Below, piece by piece: positions 34,261 to 44,334 of a DNA stretch of 64,000 nt. Below the pieces are notes generated by a model. That model was not told the origin of the DNA. It saw only the letters and a program-made list of their open reading frames with translations, and searched no databases. Source of the DNA: Microvelia longipes. Lineage: Eukaryota; Arthropoda; Insecta; Hemiptera; Veliidae. The DNA is taken from NCBI GenBank assembly GCA_018340805.1, contig JACMZG010001913.1, forward strand, positions 33,813,247 through 33,877,246. The letters are read 5' to 3'. Each line of letters begins with the position of its first letter. Position 1 is the stretch's first letter. The translations under genes and the position numbers were made by a program.

Positions 34261-34800
34261 TAATGATAAGTGAACAAACCTTATTCTCTACTTTGATAAT
34301 CCAGTTAACTTAAAGTTTTAAAGTAAAATTTTACTTCCCCAAAGATATTTATTGCTTTACATTTTAGATTTGGTTAAAATTAAATGAAATATGCGACTTG
34401 TTCAATAAAATTGTTATTAATAACAAATACAACATTTGTGAAAATATCTTCAAAGTCAAAGCAAACAATACCTAGTTTTCAAAGATTAAATTTTCTAAAG
34501 CATCATTCCCTTTAATATAGAAGGAGTTTCTCAATATTTAGGGAGACATCTGGTTACACTAGTTCATTACATCCCACCTATTATACTGTGGATGCTTTCA
34601 AACCAAAAGGCAACCTATTTGATCAATAATAACCTTCAAGATGAATTTCTTAGTAATATAAATTCTCATTGGAATCTATATTTTAGTTAGAATAGTTCCT
34701 GTCTTTGTTGAAATTCACATAAAGAATTGAAGAAAATAAGAGACAACAAACAAATGGATTTAGATAAGTAATGTCAATAGATTTGATAATAATAAAATAT
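34261..34800. other. Unassigned AT-rich DNA
   Basis: No gene or repeat family recognised. Confidence 0.4.
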
Positions 34801-34804
34801 AAGT

Positions 34805-35042
34805 TTGCATTTATGGTAGATGTCGTTAGAGCGTTAACATTTATACTGATGTGTGACATCACGAAGGACTTGGGTTCGCATCTCAAGTTAGTCTTTTAGT
34901 TTATATAAGATTTGTTCGAATAAATGCTCACCGACTTTAGATGACACTTCGAGGGTAACGGTTGCCACGATCACCTAAGGTGGTGATTCTTACATTTGAT
35001 ATTTGATTTGATTACATTTGATAACCGGCATTATTATTATTA
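34805..35042 (+). mobile_element. tRNA-derived SINE (SINE-B) with (ATT)n tail
   Basis: The head has GTCGTTAGAGCGTTAAC (box A-like) and TTGGGTTCGCATCTCAAG (box B). The body has GACTTTAGATGACACTTCGA, GGGTAACGGTTGCCACGATC and ACCTAAGGTGGTGATTC. The 3' end is GGCATTATTATTATTATT. The minus-strand element at 41698-41945 shares head, body and (ATT)n tail, defining a family. It adjoins a Family A copy from 35060. Confidence 0.7.
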
Positions 35043-35059
35043 TTGCTACATTGGCTTTA

Positions 35060-35235
35060 AAAGTTTCAACTCTCTAGCATAAATACACCGGGAGCTACGA
35101 TGACAACAGACACACACACATACAGACAGACAACTTTGTGAAAACCACTCAGAATCCCTTAATCACCTGAAAAGAATATTTTTAATGACATCCCTGTTTC
35201 GGATTTTTTTTTGGAAACACAATACTTTCCTATTA
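35060..35235 (-). repeat. Family A head and middle
   Basis: AAAAGTTTCAACTCTCTAGC, ATAAATACACCGGGAGC, CAGACAGACAACTTTGTG, AAAACCACTCAGAATCCC, GACATCCCTGTTTCGG, AAACACAATACTTTCC. Confidence 0.8.
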
Positions 35236-35340
35236 GACCGGATGGGTGTCCGATACTTTTCGTATCGGTTGGGTGTCCCAGGCAGAACTTTTGACCCCTA
35301 AAGTGTGTTCTGCCTGGGACACCCTTCTGATACGAGTCGG
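35236..35340. repeat. Hairpin with 28-bp arms at the Family A end
   Basis: Arms 35261-35288 and 35307-35334 are 25/28 identical when inverted (core GGGTGTCCCAGGCAGAAC), with an 18-nt loop. A smaller CCGATAC / GTATCGG hairpin overlaps the left edge. It lies just outside the head of the adjacent Family A copy. Confidence 0.8.
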
Positions 35341-35842
35341 CAGAATTGCAGATCCTTGTTCAGGAAGGTATTTACGAAAAATTGAGACCGGTTCCAGCCA
35401 TTACACATTTTATTAACAAAACACCCCTGGGCTCTTGGTCTATATATACCTACAAAATAAAAGAGGAAAAGTAAAACTAGAAAAAATACCCATATTTAAA
35501 TTATATTGAGAATGAAAAAATTAATATTAAAACATTTGATTTGTATAAATATATACATTATATTAATAAAATAGTTTTTCACAGCTATTACCTGATTTAG
35601 ATTTTTAGAATAATATGTATAACTTAAATTAATGTGAAATAGTAAAAAATACATTTATCAGATTTTTTACTATTTCACATTTTACTAACTTACCATTAAC
35701 ACAACAAGAATGGCCGAAGAGAGTTTTATATTACATTTTTAGGGTAAGCAGTAAATTCCTGCTCCAACCATGCTGTAATCCCAGTCTAGAGAAAACTTTT
35801 TGACTTCAGTGACTCACATTATTCCTAAATAAATAACTTTTA
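35341..35842. other. AT-rich DNA with one perfect 20-bp hairpin
   Basis: The arms 35631-35650 (AATGTGAAATAGTAAAAAAT) and 35662-35681 are perfect complements with an 11-nt loop. Nothing else recognised. Confidence 0.6.
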
Positions 35843-36760
35843 TGCCCTAAGTTCGCAGCCCGATCTATGCCCTAAGTTTATTTCAATAGTATACGTATTC
35901 AAAAGATTTATCCAACTTTAATTAACAATATTAATTAAATCACTGAAGACTCCAGTCCTTGTTTTAAAATATATTGAAAATAAATTTACGAATAGCTTTC
36001 GCCCAGGGATCCTGAGCTTTTTCAGTTCTTAAAAATGACAAAATTGAAAAAGTTTGGAAATTAATAAAATTTTGAATGTTTTTTTTTGTCACGTGTCTAA
36101 GTAAGTAAATCAATTAAAATGAAATTTAAAAAAGGGGGGTAAAGGAAAAATTCAGATTTTAAGAAATGTATTTTTATATTAAAAATATTAATTAAATAAT
36201 AATAATAATAATAATAATATTTAAATTAATTAATAATATAATATAAATAAATATAATAATAAATTAAATATATTTTTAATATATTTAATAAAATGATTTT
36301 AATAAATAATGTTAAGATTGTTAATGTCTTTGTTCAGAAAATGAAACGCTTTGGATTCCTGAGCAAGAATGAAATATATTGACATCACATGACATTTTTA
36401 TAATTATCTATTTATCTGTCAGTCAACTATCAAAATATATTTTCAACAGTCTTGTTTTTTGTTCATACTGTCTTTGTCAGCTTTTATAAAGAGAATTTCT
36501 AAAAAATTCCTTTTATCTGTATGTGGTTCTGTATGAAGTATACGTCAGTTTTCTTTGTCTGGTCAGTGGTAAGATTTTGTCATATGTTCTGATAAGGCCG
36601 TAAGGTTAAGGTTGTCAAGTATTTGGTTATGTGTTTCAAATCTTAACAGTCGTCTTATCTTTCTAACGTTAACTTTAATTAACACTTAAAAGATAGTAGA
36701 TACAATGTACCTGAGATGGTTGTCTCAGGGTGACTAACCCGATAGAGTATTATATATTTT
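35843..36760 (+). mobile_element. SINE-A copy split by a 743-bp insertion
   Basis: 35845-35927 carries the SINE-A box B and upstream body (TTCGCAGCCCGATCTATGCC, AATAGTATACGTATTCAAAA, TATCCAACTTTAATTAACA). 36671-36760 carries the rest (AACTTTAATTAACACTTAAA, GTAGATACAATGTACCTGAG, CAGGGTGACTAACCCGATAG). The box A part is lost. Confidence 0.65.
35928..36670 (-). mobile_element. 743-bp insertion flanked by a 14-bp TSD
   Basis: The direct repeat AACTTTAATTAACA occurs at 35914-35927 and 36671-36684, exactly where SINE-A is interrupted, so the block between is an insertion. It contains a (TAA)n region (36198-36225). On the minus strand a CAGGATCCCTGGGCGAAAGC block is followed by TTTATTTTCAATATATTTT, similar in layout to the Family H 3' ends. 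No coding domain. The long TSD suggests target-primed retrotransposition. Confidence 0.6.
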
Positions 36761-37130
36761 ACTAAAGGAGTCAAGATTCTCAGGTTGGAATTTATCAATT
36801 AACTTAATACGCAACTAAAATATAACATTTTCAAAATCATGCAACTTGATCTCAAAAGAATGCTAATTATGAGAGGAATTCCTAAATTAATTTACAAAAT
36901 TAATACTGCCTATTTGGGTAGAATATCAAAGGTTACTCCTTAAAAAGTTATTAAACTAAATAACATTATGTCTCACCTTTTAACAACAAATCCAATCAGA
37001 TATTCAGTAAAAGCTTTAATGAAACTGTGTAAAATTAAAAAATAACCCTTTAGATTATGCAAAAGATAAATTATAGATTACAATAAATTATTCAAATATA
37101 TTCAGAGATTTACTCAAACCCCGTATACAA
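36761..37130. other. Unassigned AT-rich DNA
   Basis: Nothing recognised. Confidence 0.4.
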
Positions 37131-38315
37131 TAAAGCATTGATATATTCTATTGTTTTCACAATAGAATGCTTTCTCTTTAATAATAAATATATTATAAAT
37201 ACATTACCAGACAATGGCACAAGGGTTTCGTGCTTCAAAACACATTCACGCTTGAAAAATTTAGACACTAAGTTTATTCGCTTGGGAGTGTGACATTAAG
37301 CTACATGCATGTTTTAAGAGCTATTATGCTTTATACTTTGGCAAAAAGCATGAGAATTTGATAAGAGGTTATGTGGATAGCTTGTGCATTAAACCTTACG
37401 CTAAAAACTATATAAAAGGGAAACAAACTATGGGATAAATCATGTGCAAGCTTTGGCATAAACCTTTCATGCCAAAGCTGCTGATTCTATGTAATCCAGA
37501 TTTGGGCATGGAACTATTACGCTTGAGAATTTAATAGTAAGCTTTATAATTTGGACTCTGTCCTTAAAGCTCTGAAAATAGAATTTTTGACATAAAACTA
37601 CATGCAAGATTTGGCATAACGGTTATCATTATGAAAGTTAAATTATTTAGCATTGAAGCATAGTTATCTAACGGTAGAGACTTTGGCTTGGATCTCTTTT
37701 ACAGTATGGAATTCAAGAGACAGAATTGAATTTAAGGATAAAAGGCATATAGCCTATACACAAGAAACATTGGCATACAGCCTTAATGCAGGAGTTTTTA
37801 GCGAAAGTGCTAGAAATTGCGATGAAACCTATCATTAGAAACAACAACATTACAACGCTCCACATTGTAAGGAAAAAAGAGAAACAGGGGCTAAACTTAG
37901 ACGTAAAGGTTTTTGACCATAATGAAATATAAGTAAAATTAGTTCGATACAATCCAATTTTCCAATTCAACGACGTTTTGGTGTTTAAATACACTTCTCC
38001 TAGCATCAGGGTTTTCTTGAGAAAGACAGTATATAAGCAACAGCTCTCAAAACTTCATTAATTGTAAAAAATGGCAATATATTCATTCCATCTAATTTTA
38101 CTCAGGGCTTAAACTATGCGGACTTTAACAAATAAGTCTTGTCAAAAAACCAATTTATATGCACCTAAAAAGAATTTTATAACGTTATTTGTTTGCAGTC
38201 TTGATGTAGCAATGATATATTCTTTTGTTTTCACAATAGAATGCTTTCTCTTTAATAATAAATATATTATAAATACATTACCAGACAATGGCACTGGAGT
38301 TTCGTGCCATTCAAT
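37131..38315 (+). repeat. Direct repeats of ~105 bp enclosing ~970 bp
   Basis: 37131-37235 and 38206-38312 are about 90% identical (shared TTTTCACAATAGAATGC, TTTCTCTTTAATAATAAATA, ACATTACCAGACAATGGCAC, TTTCGTGC). The DNA between has weakly repeated blocks (CATTAAGCTACATGCATG, CATAAAACTACATGCAAG, GATTTGGCATAAC). The short length and lack of LTR signals argue against an LTR element. The 61-, 74- and 97-codon frames here have no recognised domain. Confidence 0.55.
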
Positions 38316-39494
38316 GCATCGTTACTTCACAACGACCTAGGTACCTCCAACTTTAATAAGTGAATAAGGACATAAGTTGTTTCCCTTTGGAATAGATAAA
38401 AAAATGTCAGTAAGTAACAATCACATGAATGTCAAAAGGCTTGCAGGTAAGGTCCTGACGTTTACATTAATGCTGAAGTTACCATTAGAGGCGCACAATA
38501 CATCGTAAGTCCTCTGAGGACTTACAAAAAGAAAACTATCCTCTTATGTATTAAAAAAAGACATTATGTTAATTGGAAAATTTAAATTACTCATCAACAA
38601 GAATCTACTGAAGTACCTCGTTCACATAATAATTACTTACTACATTTTTTATTCCAAAACACGGGGAATACAACACCAAAAAAGTAAACTAAACGAAAAA
38701 ACTCCTAAACATATCCATATTTAAAACTACATACCGGATTGGCTCGAGCTTTGAGGTTTATTTTCCGGAAGGATAGGCCCCAGTTAGGACAACTTCAATC
38801 TAACTTAATATAAAATTCATAAGGATGAGGGAATTCTGTAACCCTTGGAGCGCCCCTCTTCAACAAGCGCCCTTTTTATTTGGACTACCTTGTCAGAGGG
38901 ATAAGGCGACCTAATTGCTAAGATGGATGCCTGTAAGAGGGAAAAAAAGCTTCATTTTTATCCTCCTTAAGGGCGATAACTACAGCCAATTCTTAAGCAT
39001 TAGAATGATAAATAGTCTACACAGAGCCTTAGGGGAATCTTTATAATATAAAAAATTCCCTAAAGATCCCATTTTAGATTCAAACAACATTATAATCGGG
39101 TTCATCTTCAGACTCCCCCATCTACATAATAACAGGCGAAATCTCCGCTTTTTAAAAGCATAAAAACACCACTAAAAGGGCTGTCAAAACTTGTACTAAC
39201 CACCCACGCTCTCCAGCATAATTTTTCCCAACCACTATGCACCATTTTGCGAATATCCTATTTTTTAAAAAAATACCGATAATAACTTTTTGCACCACTA
39301 TTTCAATACCAATGATAAACGATAAACATTTATCATTCCTGTTGTTGCAAACTAATAATTTAAACATAAATATTTTTTTAAAGGTTTCTTTTTCAATGAA
39401 TTATTACTTAATGTACTGAATAAGAGATCAAGGCCAATAATATAGATAGCAGAGAAATCCGTTATTTCTATTATTCTTTATTTTTCTTAAATTA
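38316..39494. other. AT-rich DNA, no supported gene
   Basis: A 21-bp palindrome lies at 38505-38525 (GTAAGTCCTC T GAGGACTTAC). About 38700-39130 is slightly GC-richer but has no recognisable frame. Confidence 0.4.
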
Positions 39495-39840
39495 TTTTTA
39501 AATAAAATTTTTAAAGATATTAGGAAAAATAAGGAACAATCTCTCCAATGATGTTAAAGTTTAATGACAGAGTCAGCTTTAAGACTTAACAGTACATCAT
39601 CAGTGCCTAACCAACAAAGTATAAAATTAAATCTTACAAAAAAGTACACACAAACTTAAGAACTAAATAATAAATGAAAAATAAAAAATTACAAGTTATT
39701 AAAATTGTTACTACAATTTTAATAAGTAAAGTATGTAAATAACTAAAGTTATTACATAGAACTGTTAAATATGAAAGCTGGCTCTGTCAATAACTTTAAC
39801 ATCAGTGGAAATGCTTTTTTCTTATTTTTCCTTATATTTG
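39495..39840. repeat. Inverted pair of Family H-related ends
   Basis: 39495-39610 on the minus strand reads GGCACTGATGATGTACTG, AGTCTTAAAGCTGACTCTGT and CAATGATG-side blocks. 39760-39840 on the plus strand repeats AAAGCTGGCTCTGTCA, ATAACTTTAACATCA and TTCTTATTTTTCC. The two face each other across about 150 bp. The left copy has the CTGATGA core but no GAAA. Confidence 0.45.
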
Positions 39841-40200
39841 AACTCCACAACTCTATTTTTAGATATAAAACTAGACAGTAAAAACTAGACAACTAGACTA
39901 GACTTATAAAACTAGACAAAAAAAATAAAAACGCCTCCCCCTCCCCATGACTTTATCCATATTAGTTATTTTTTAAACTACTTACTCTAAGGAAATTCAT
40001 AAAAATATATAATGTATGGGAAAAGAAGTTATACTCAATTCTCAGGTAAGGATACTGGTAAAAATAACTTGCAGATAAGGATTCTTACCTGAGCAATGTC
40101 TGAGAGACATCTAGTTTGCGTTCATCTAAATACAGACTGTTGATATGAGTACACGTCAAGACAGAGATAGACTATTAATTCTAAACATAATACCTTTACT
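39841..40200. other. Unassigned AT-rich DNA
   Basis: ACTAGACAACTAGACTAGAC-type low-complexity repetition near 39870-39915. No gene. Confidence 0.4.
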
Positions 40201-40238
40201 TATTACATAAGTACAATCAGTTTCTATGATTTTTGTTA

Positions 40239-40300
40239 GATCATAAAAATTAAGCAGCATTGAGCGTGGTCAGTGCTGTATGGGTGACAGCTGAGTATGA
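40239..40300 (+). ncRNA. 5S rRNA-like module in Family A
   Basis: GATCATAAAAATTAAGCAGC, CATTGAGCGTGGTCAGTGC, TGTATGGGTGACAGCTGAG. Order and spacing follow the 5S rRNA 3' half. Confidence 0.65.
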
Positions 40301-40635
40301 AACGGATGCATTTACTACTAAAGACGGGCGAAGCGAATCCAAAAGCATTTGCAGTAAAAATTTGGCGAACTGTATTTCTGTAGAGGAGCGATGCGAGTCC
40401 GAAGAGATTTAGAACGGAGGTAGCTATGTGTAAGACTAACATATGTGCCATGTTTCATATCATTATCAGCATTAGTTTTTTATTAATTAAATGACTTGTG
40501 TACGTTTTTTAAAACAATTCAAAATAATCTAAATGAATTGAAATTATGGTAATGGTACACGCATATACCTTTACGTAATAAATAAGAACACAAAGTGTTA
40601 TTTTAATACGACAAGTATATCTATGGTGTTGGTTG

Positions 40636-40698
40636 GATCATAAAAGTTAAGCAGCATTGAGCCTGGTTAGTGCTGTATTGGGTGACCGCTGAGGATAA
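40636..40698 (+). ncRNA. 5S rRNA-like module in Family A
   Basis: GATCATAAAAGTTAAGCAGC, ATTGAGCCTGGTTAGTGC, TGTATTGGGTGACCGCTGAG. CCTGGTTAGT and GGGTGACCGC are very close to canonical 5S. Confidence 0.7.
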
Positions 40699-40870
40699 AA
40701 CGAATGTATTTGATATCTGAGGATGAGCGAGTCCGGAGAGGTGTTGCAGCATACATTTGACAAATTGTATATTCTGAGGGCGAGCAAAGCGAGTCCGAAG
40801 TAGAGAGGATGAGCGTAGCGAATCCGATGTGATGAGGAAAAGTTCCGAGGTACCCCGCACCCGATTTTTT

Positions 40871-41697
40871 TCATACGACTATGGTCTATGTAACAAAATT
40901 CATAGACCACAATAAATTAAAGGAAGAAATATTTTCCTTACTTAGTAGGGTGAGTTAACCAACACCAAATAATTTATTTGATTCAACTATATTCGGAATT
41001 CAGTTAATTACAGTTTTAAGATTATTTTTAGGTAGATTAAATCTTCTCTTTTTTAAATATATTCTTTTAAAATAAAAAAAAGCCCTTTTAAATTAACTTA
41101 AAATGACATTTTACACAAATAAATCCATCTTAAAAGTTATAATTAAAAATTTTCTCGTCCTTATAATATTTAGAGATTAAATTTAATAATTTTCGTGTAA
41201 ATAATATTTCTCAGAATATTTTTTTATTTTTTTTAAAAAAACACTTCTTTTTTTATCAAAAACTTAAAATTCGTTTGACACAAAATGTGTCGAATAAGAC
41301 ACACAAAAAGCACCACAAAGATATTAGAATACATTTTAAAAAATATATAAGAGAAATCTTTAAAAGAACCCACTATTTGTTGGGACACGGTAATTACCTC
41401 GGCACTCAAGACAAAATTCATTTTTCAATGGGTGTCAGATTTATTACACATCTGCTTTGAAAGGGAGCAAAAAGAGCGACCCATCAAAGATTATTTTGAA
41501 AAAGTGTTTCAGGGAAAAGCTTCTTTTTCAAAAAAGCCTGAGGGGTTAATTTTTGTAAAGTGCCAATTAACCCGTTTTCTAAACCTTTTTTTTTTTTTTT
41601 TTTGTAGAATCCTGCATGAATGATAAAACTAAAATTCTTCTTTTATACGCTTATGTAACAAAAATTTTAAATGTTAAGTTCAAGCTTAAGAGTAAAA
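40871..41697. other. AT-rich DNA, no supported gene
   Basis: Small hairpin TGGTCTATG / CATAGACCA at 40882-40909. Short frames at 41233-41623 on both strands overlap, and none has a recognised domain. Confidence 0.4.
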
Positions 41698-41945
41698 TAT
41701 AATAATAATGTCCGATTGGAACATTGCGGCTCATTAGGTATTACCCCTGCAGGAATCACTTAAGGTGGTACTGGTGTCCGTTACGCTCAAAGTGTAATCT
41801 AAAGTTGACACTTGTGATCATAAGTGTTGTGTAAATTTATTCAACAAAACCTGATTTAATCTGAGAGCTTCACCTGGGATGCGAACACCAGACCTCTCCG
41901 TGGTGTCAAAGGTTTACCTCATTACTACGATTAATATTAGAAACA
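41698..41945 (-). mobile_element. tRNA-derived SINE (SINE-B), reverse
   Basis: On the minus strand: CCACGGAGAGGTCTGGTG, TTCGCATCCCAGGTG (box B), CAACTTTAGATTACACTTTG, AGCGTAACGGACACCAGTAC, CACCTTAAGTGATTCC, then ATTATTATTATA. The same order as 34805-35042. Confidence 0.65.
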
Positions 41946-42225
41946 ATACTTTTTTCATACGCCTGCTTTAGCTGGTGAGGAAAAGTAGTAGCCTGTTCAG
42001 CACAGGCCTAGGAGCTATCATGAACAGGCTAATCTTTAAATAATTTACTTTGTAATTTTAATTAATTTATTTAATAAAGATGATTGAAAAAAAAGTTAAA
42101 ATCGGGCCCGGGGTACACAGGTAATTTCCCTTAAAAATCCCTCGTCCACAAAATGTCACGATTATCCGCGGATTAAGTTTATAGTACAAGTCAAGATTTC
42201 TAGACTAGTGACATCCAACACTCCC
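41946..42225. other. Hairpin and Family A tail scrap
   Basis: AGCCTGTTCA / TGAACAGGCT hairpin at about 41990-42030. A reverse Family A terminus (ATCGGGCCCGGGGTACAC) at about 42101. Confidence 0.45.
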
Positions 42226-42780
42226 TTCTTTCCACTTTTCCTCATTTATACTGTAGGTATATAGGAAAAGTTTTGTGTTTGCAAAATAATCCGAAACCGG
42301 GATGTCACCAGAATTACCTGTTTTAGGTGTTTTTAAGTGTTTTCACAAAGTTGTCTGTCTGTATGTGTGTGTGTGTTATCAGTGTATTTATGCTAGAGAG
42401 TTGAAACTTTAAACAAAAATCAGTCTACCGTTGTAGTTGTGCTATTCGGAAAATATTTTTTTGTCGTTTCTAACCCGCAAAAATGACTCGAAAACTTCGA
42501 AAGATTATAAAACGCGGAATAATTATGCAATTAGGTAGAGATTTAGCACATATGTAGCCATGTATAAGACTAACATGTGTGCCAAGTTTTATTTCATTAT
42601 CAGCATTAGTTCAATTGTTAAATGAGTAAAGTACGTTTTTTAAAAAAAATGAAAAATCGAAAAATAATTCTTTGAGTTGAAATTTGGCACAAGTTTATAT
42701 CTTTTATGTAACATAAACTTGTGTTTATAAGTACACCAAGTTTCGTTTTAATATGACAAGTATATCCATGATTTTTGTTA

Positions 42781-42841
42781 GATCATGAAAGTTAAGCAAC
42801 ATTAAGCGCGGCCAGTGCTATATGGGAGACCGCTGAGAATT
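42781..42841 (+). ncRNA. 5S rRNA-like module in Family A
   Basis: GATCATGAAAGTTAAGCAAC, ATTAAGCGCGGCCAGTGC, TATATGGGAGACCGCTGAG. GGGAGACCGC matches the canonical 5S box C region. Confidence 0.7.
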
Positions 42842-42861
42842 AAAGGGATGTATACTACCTG

Positions 42862-43096
42862 TCTGCCTCCGTGGCCGTGATCGTAAAGGTGTTCGATTTC
42901 GGCGCCGGAGGTTCGGGGTTCGCAGCCTGGGCTATGCTCTAAGATTTTATGAATAGTATTTGTATTAAAATAATTTCGCCAACTTTAACTAATTCTTAGA
43001 GTGTAGTAGATGCAACCCACCTGAGGTGGTTCCGCAGGGTGAATACCCTGATGGGCCGAAAGGCCTAAAACAGGCATTTTATTTATTTATTTTTTT
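42862..43096 (+). mobile_element. SINE-A, tRNA-derived, full-length with 11-bp TSD
   Basis: The exact direct repeat TATACTACCTG flanks it (42851-42861 and 43097-43107). The head CCTCCGTGGCCGTGATCG to GGTTCGGGGTTCGCAGCC carries box A-like and box B-like segments. The body (GGGCTATGCTCTAAGATTTT, ACCCACCTGAGGTGGTTCC, CCCTGATGGGCCGAAAGG) is shared with 49814-50005 and the split copy at 35843-36760. The 3' end is TTTATTTATTTATTTTTTTT. It lies between the 5S-like module and the tail of a Family A copy. Confidence 0.85.
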
Positions 43097-43107
43097 TATA
43101 CTACCTG

Positions 43108-43195
43108 AGGTCACATTTTTTTCTACTTTAATTTATAAAAATTGTAAAATTATTGATGTAAAAAAATAAATAAATAAATAAAATGTGTTTCTATT
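43108..43195 (+). mobile_element. Short A-rich-tailed insertion next to SINE-A
   Basis: Between the SINE-A duplication and the resumption of Family A (TACTATCTGAAG) lies about 85 bp ending AAAAAAATAAATAAATAAAT. TACTACCTGA/TACTATCTGA brackets it. Probably a severely truncated LINE 3' end. Confidence 0.4.
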
Positions 43196-43312
43196 CTATT
43201 CTACTATCTGAAGTCGAGCAAAGCGAGTCCGAAGTAGGGATAATGAGCGTAGCGAATCCGATGCGATGAGGGAAAGTTTCAAGGTACGAACCCTATTTTT
43301 TAAATTTATGAA

Positions 43313-44249
43313 TAGGTAATAAGTTTAATAAGAACGACTGACAACAATTGATATCAACTAACAATATAAAATCGATAAGCTTAGTTAAATATAAGTCAAA
43401 ATAAGCTAGTTAAATAAGCTTAGTTAAATATAAATCAAAATACTATTAAAATAAAAAATAAAACTAATACTTCAAAACAGAAGTAGAAAAAATATAAAAA
43501 GGAAATAAAAGAAAAGGAATAGAATAAAGTAATAACTTTTTACTTACTTACTCTGCCTCTCTACTGTTTGTGGACAATATTCGAAATTCTTTTATTTTAT
43601 TGGTAACAATACTTCAGGAAAAAAGGAAATAAAAAAGCTATTTTACAGGAGACATAAAAAAAGTAAATTTATAAGGATTCAAGTTTCGAAAAAATGGAGG
43701 TCCTAAGGTTGACTTTTTCTGCTTTTCTTTATCCTGTAAAGGAAATCTATTGGCACAGGATAATAGATTACCCGTGTGAGGTAGGAATACAAGAAAAGGA
43801 CAAATTTTAAATCTACCAAATATATTAAGAAAAGGATGAACAGGCTCACAGCGGCTTAGGTTTAGGAGATATAGAACCACGCTTATATAGAAATAAGCAT
43901 ACACTATATAGATATAGCCTACTATCATATTTTTTTCTACCGCCTATCTTTAACATTTTCTCCCGGCATAAAAGAGGGCTTTACAGGATAGGCCTAAAGA
44001 TAAAGTATTTTTCTGACTTTTGTCCCCTTTAAAAGGTTAATATCGCATTTTAATGTACATATGCGGTTTTTTTGTGAGACATAAACATGAAATATGTATT
44101 CCTGTAACTAAACATACATTTTTAAATAAACTTTAAAATAAAATTTATAAACTAAGATTCAAGACAATACATTCGGTCCTATGTCGCTTCGAAAAAACAA
44201 GTATTATCTGCCATGATGTAAATAATGTCATGTCGTAGAAGTCATACCC
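43313..44249. other. AT-rich DNA, no supported gene
   Basis: A 96-codon minus-strand frame (43928-43638) has no domain I recognise and no start or splice context. Short direct repetition of TTAAATATAARTCAAAATA occurs at 43385-43445. Confidence 0.4.
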
Positions 44250-44260
44250 GTAGATATAAT

Positions 44261-44318
<58 letters not shown>

Positions 44319-44320
44319 TG
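44250..44320. repeat. (TA)n microsatellite
   Basis: About 65 bp of TA with one offset. Confidence 0.95.
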
Positions 44321-44334
44321 TAAAAACTTATTTT

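Larger units (their letters stand above)
40201..40870 (+). repeat. Two Family A 3' parts in direct tandem
   Basis: The first unit has a 5S-like module (40239-40300) and tail motifs (GACGGGCGAAGCGAATCC, GAGGAGCGATGCGAGTCC). At about 40410 it returns to the Family A middle (CATATGTGCCATGTTTCAT, TCAGCATTAG). The second unit has a 5S-like module (40636-40698) and a complete tail to CCGAGGTACCCCGCACCCG (40866). This is internal tandem duplication or recombination between copies. Confidence 0.8.
42226..43312 (+). repeat. Near-complete Family A copy with nested SINE-A
   Basis: The head starts ACTTTTCCTCATTTATACTG, TAGGAAAAGTTTTGTGTTTG. The middle includes GTGCTATTCGGAAAATA and TTGAAATTTGGCACAAG. 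The 5S-like module is 42781-42841. After two insertions the tail resumes at about 43196 (GAAGTCGAGCAAAGCGAGTC, AATGAGCGTAGCGAATCC, CAAGGTACGAACCC). Along with 57228-58066 it defines the family. Confidence 0.85.

Noticed and set aside
37131..38315. LTR retrotransposon with 105-bp LTRs
   Set aside because: No TG/CA ends, primer-binding site, polypurine tract or gag/pol residues.
43638..43928. 96-codon minus-strand frame
   Set aside because: No recognised domain; hydrophobic AT-biased residues typical of chance frames.
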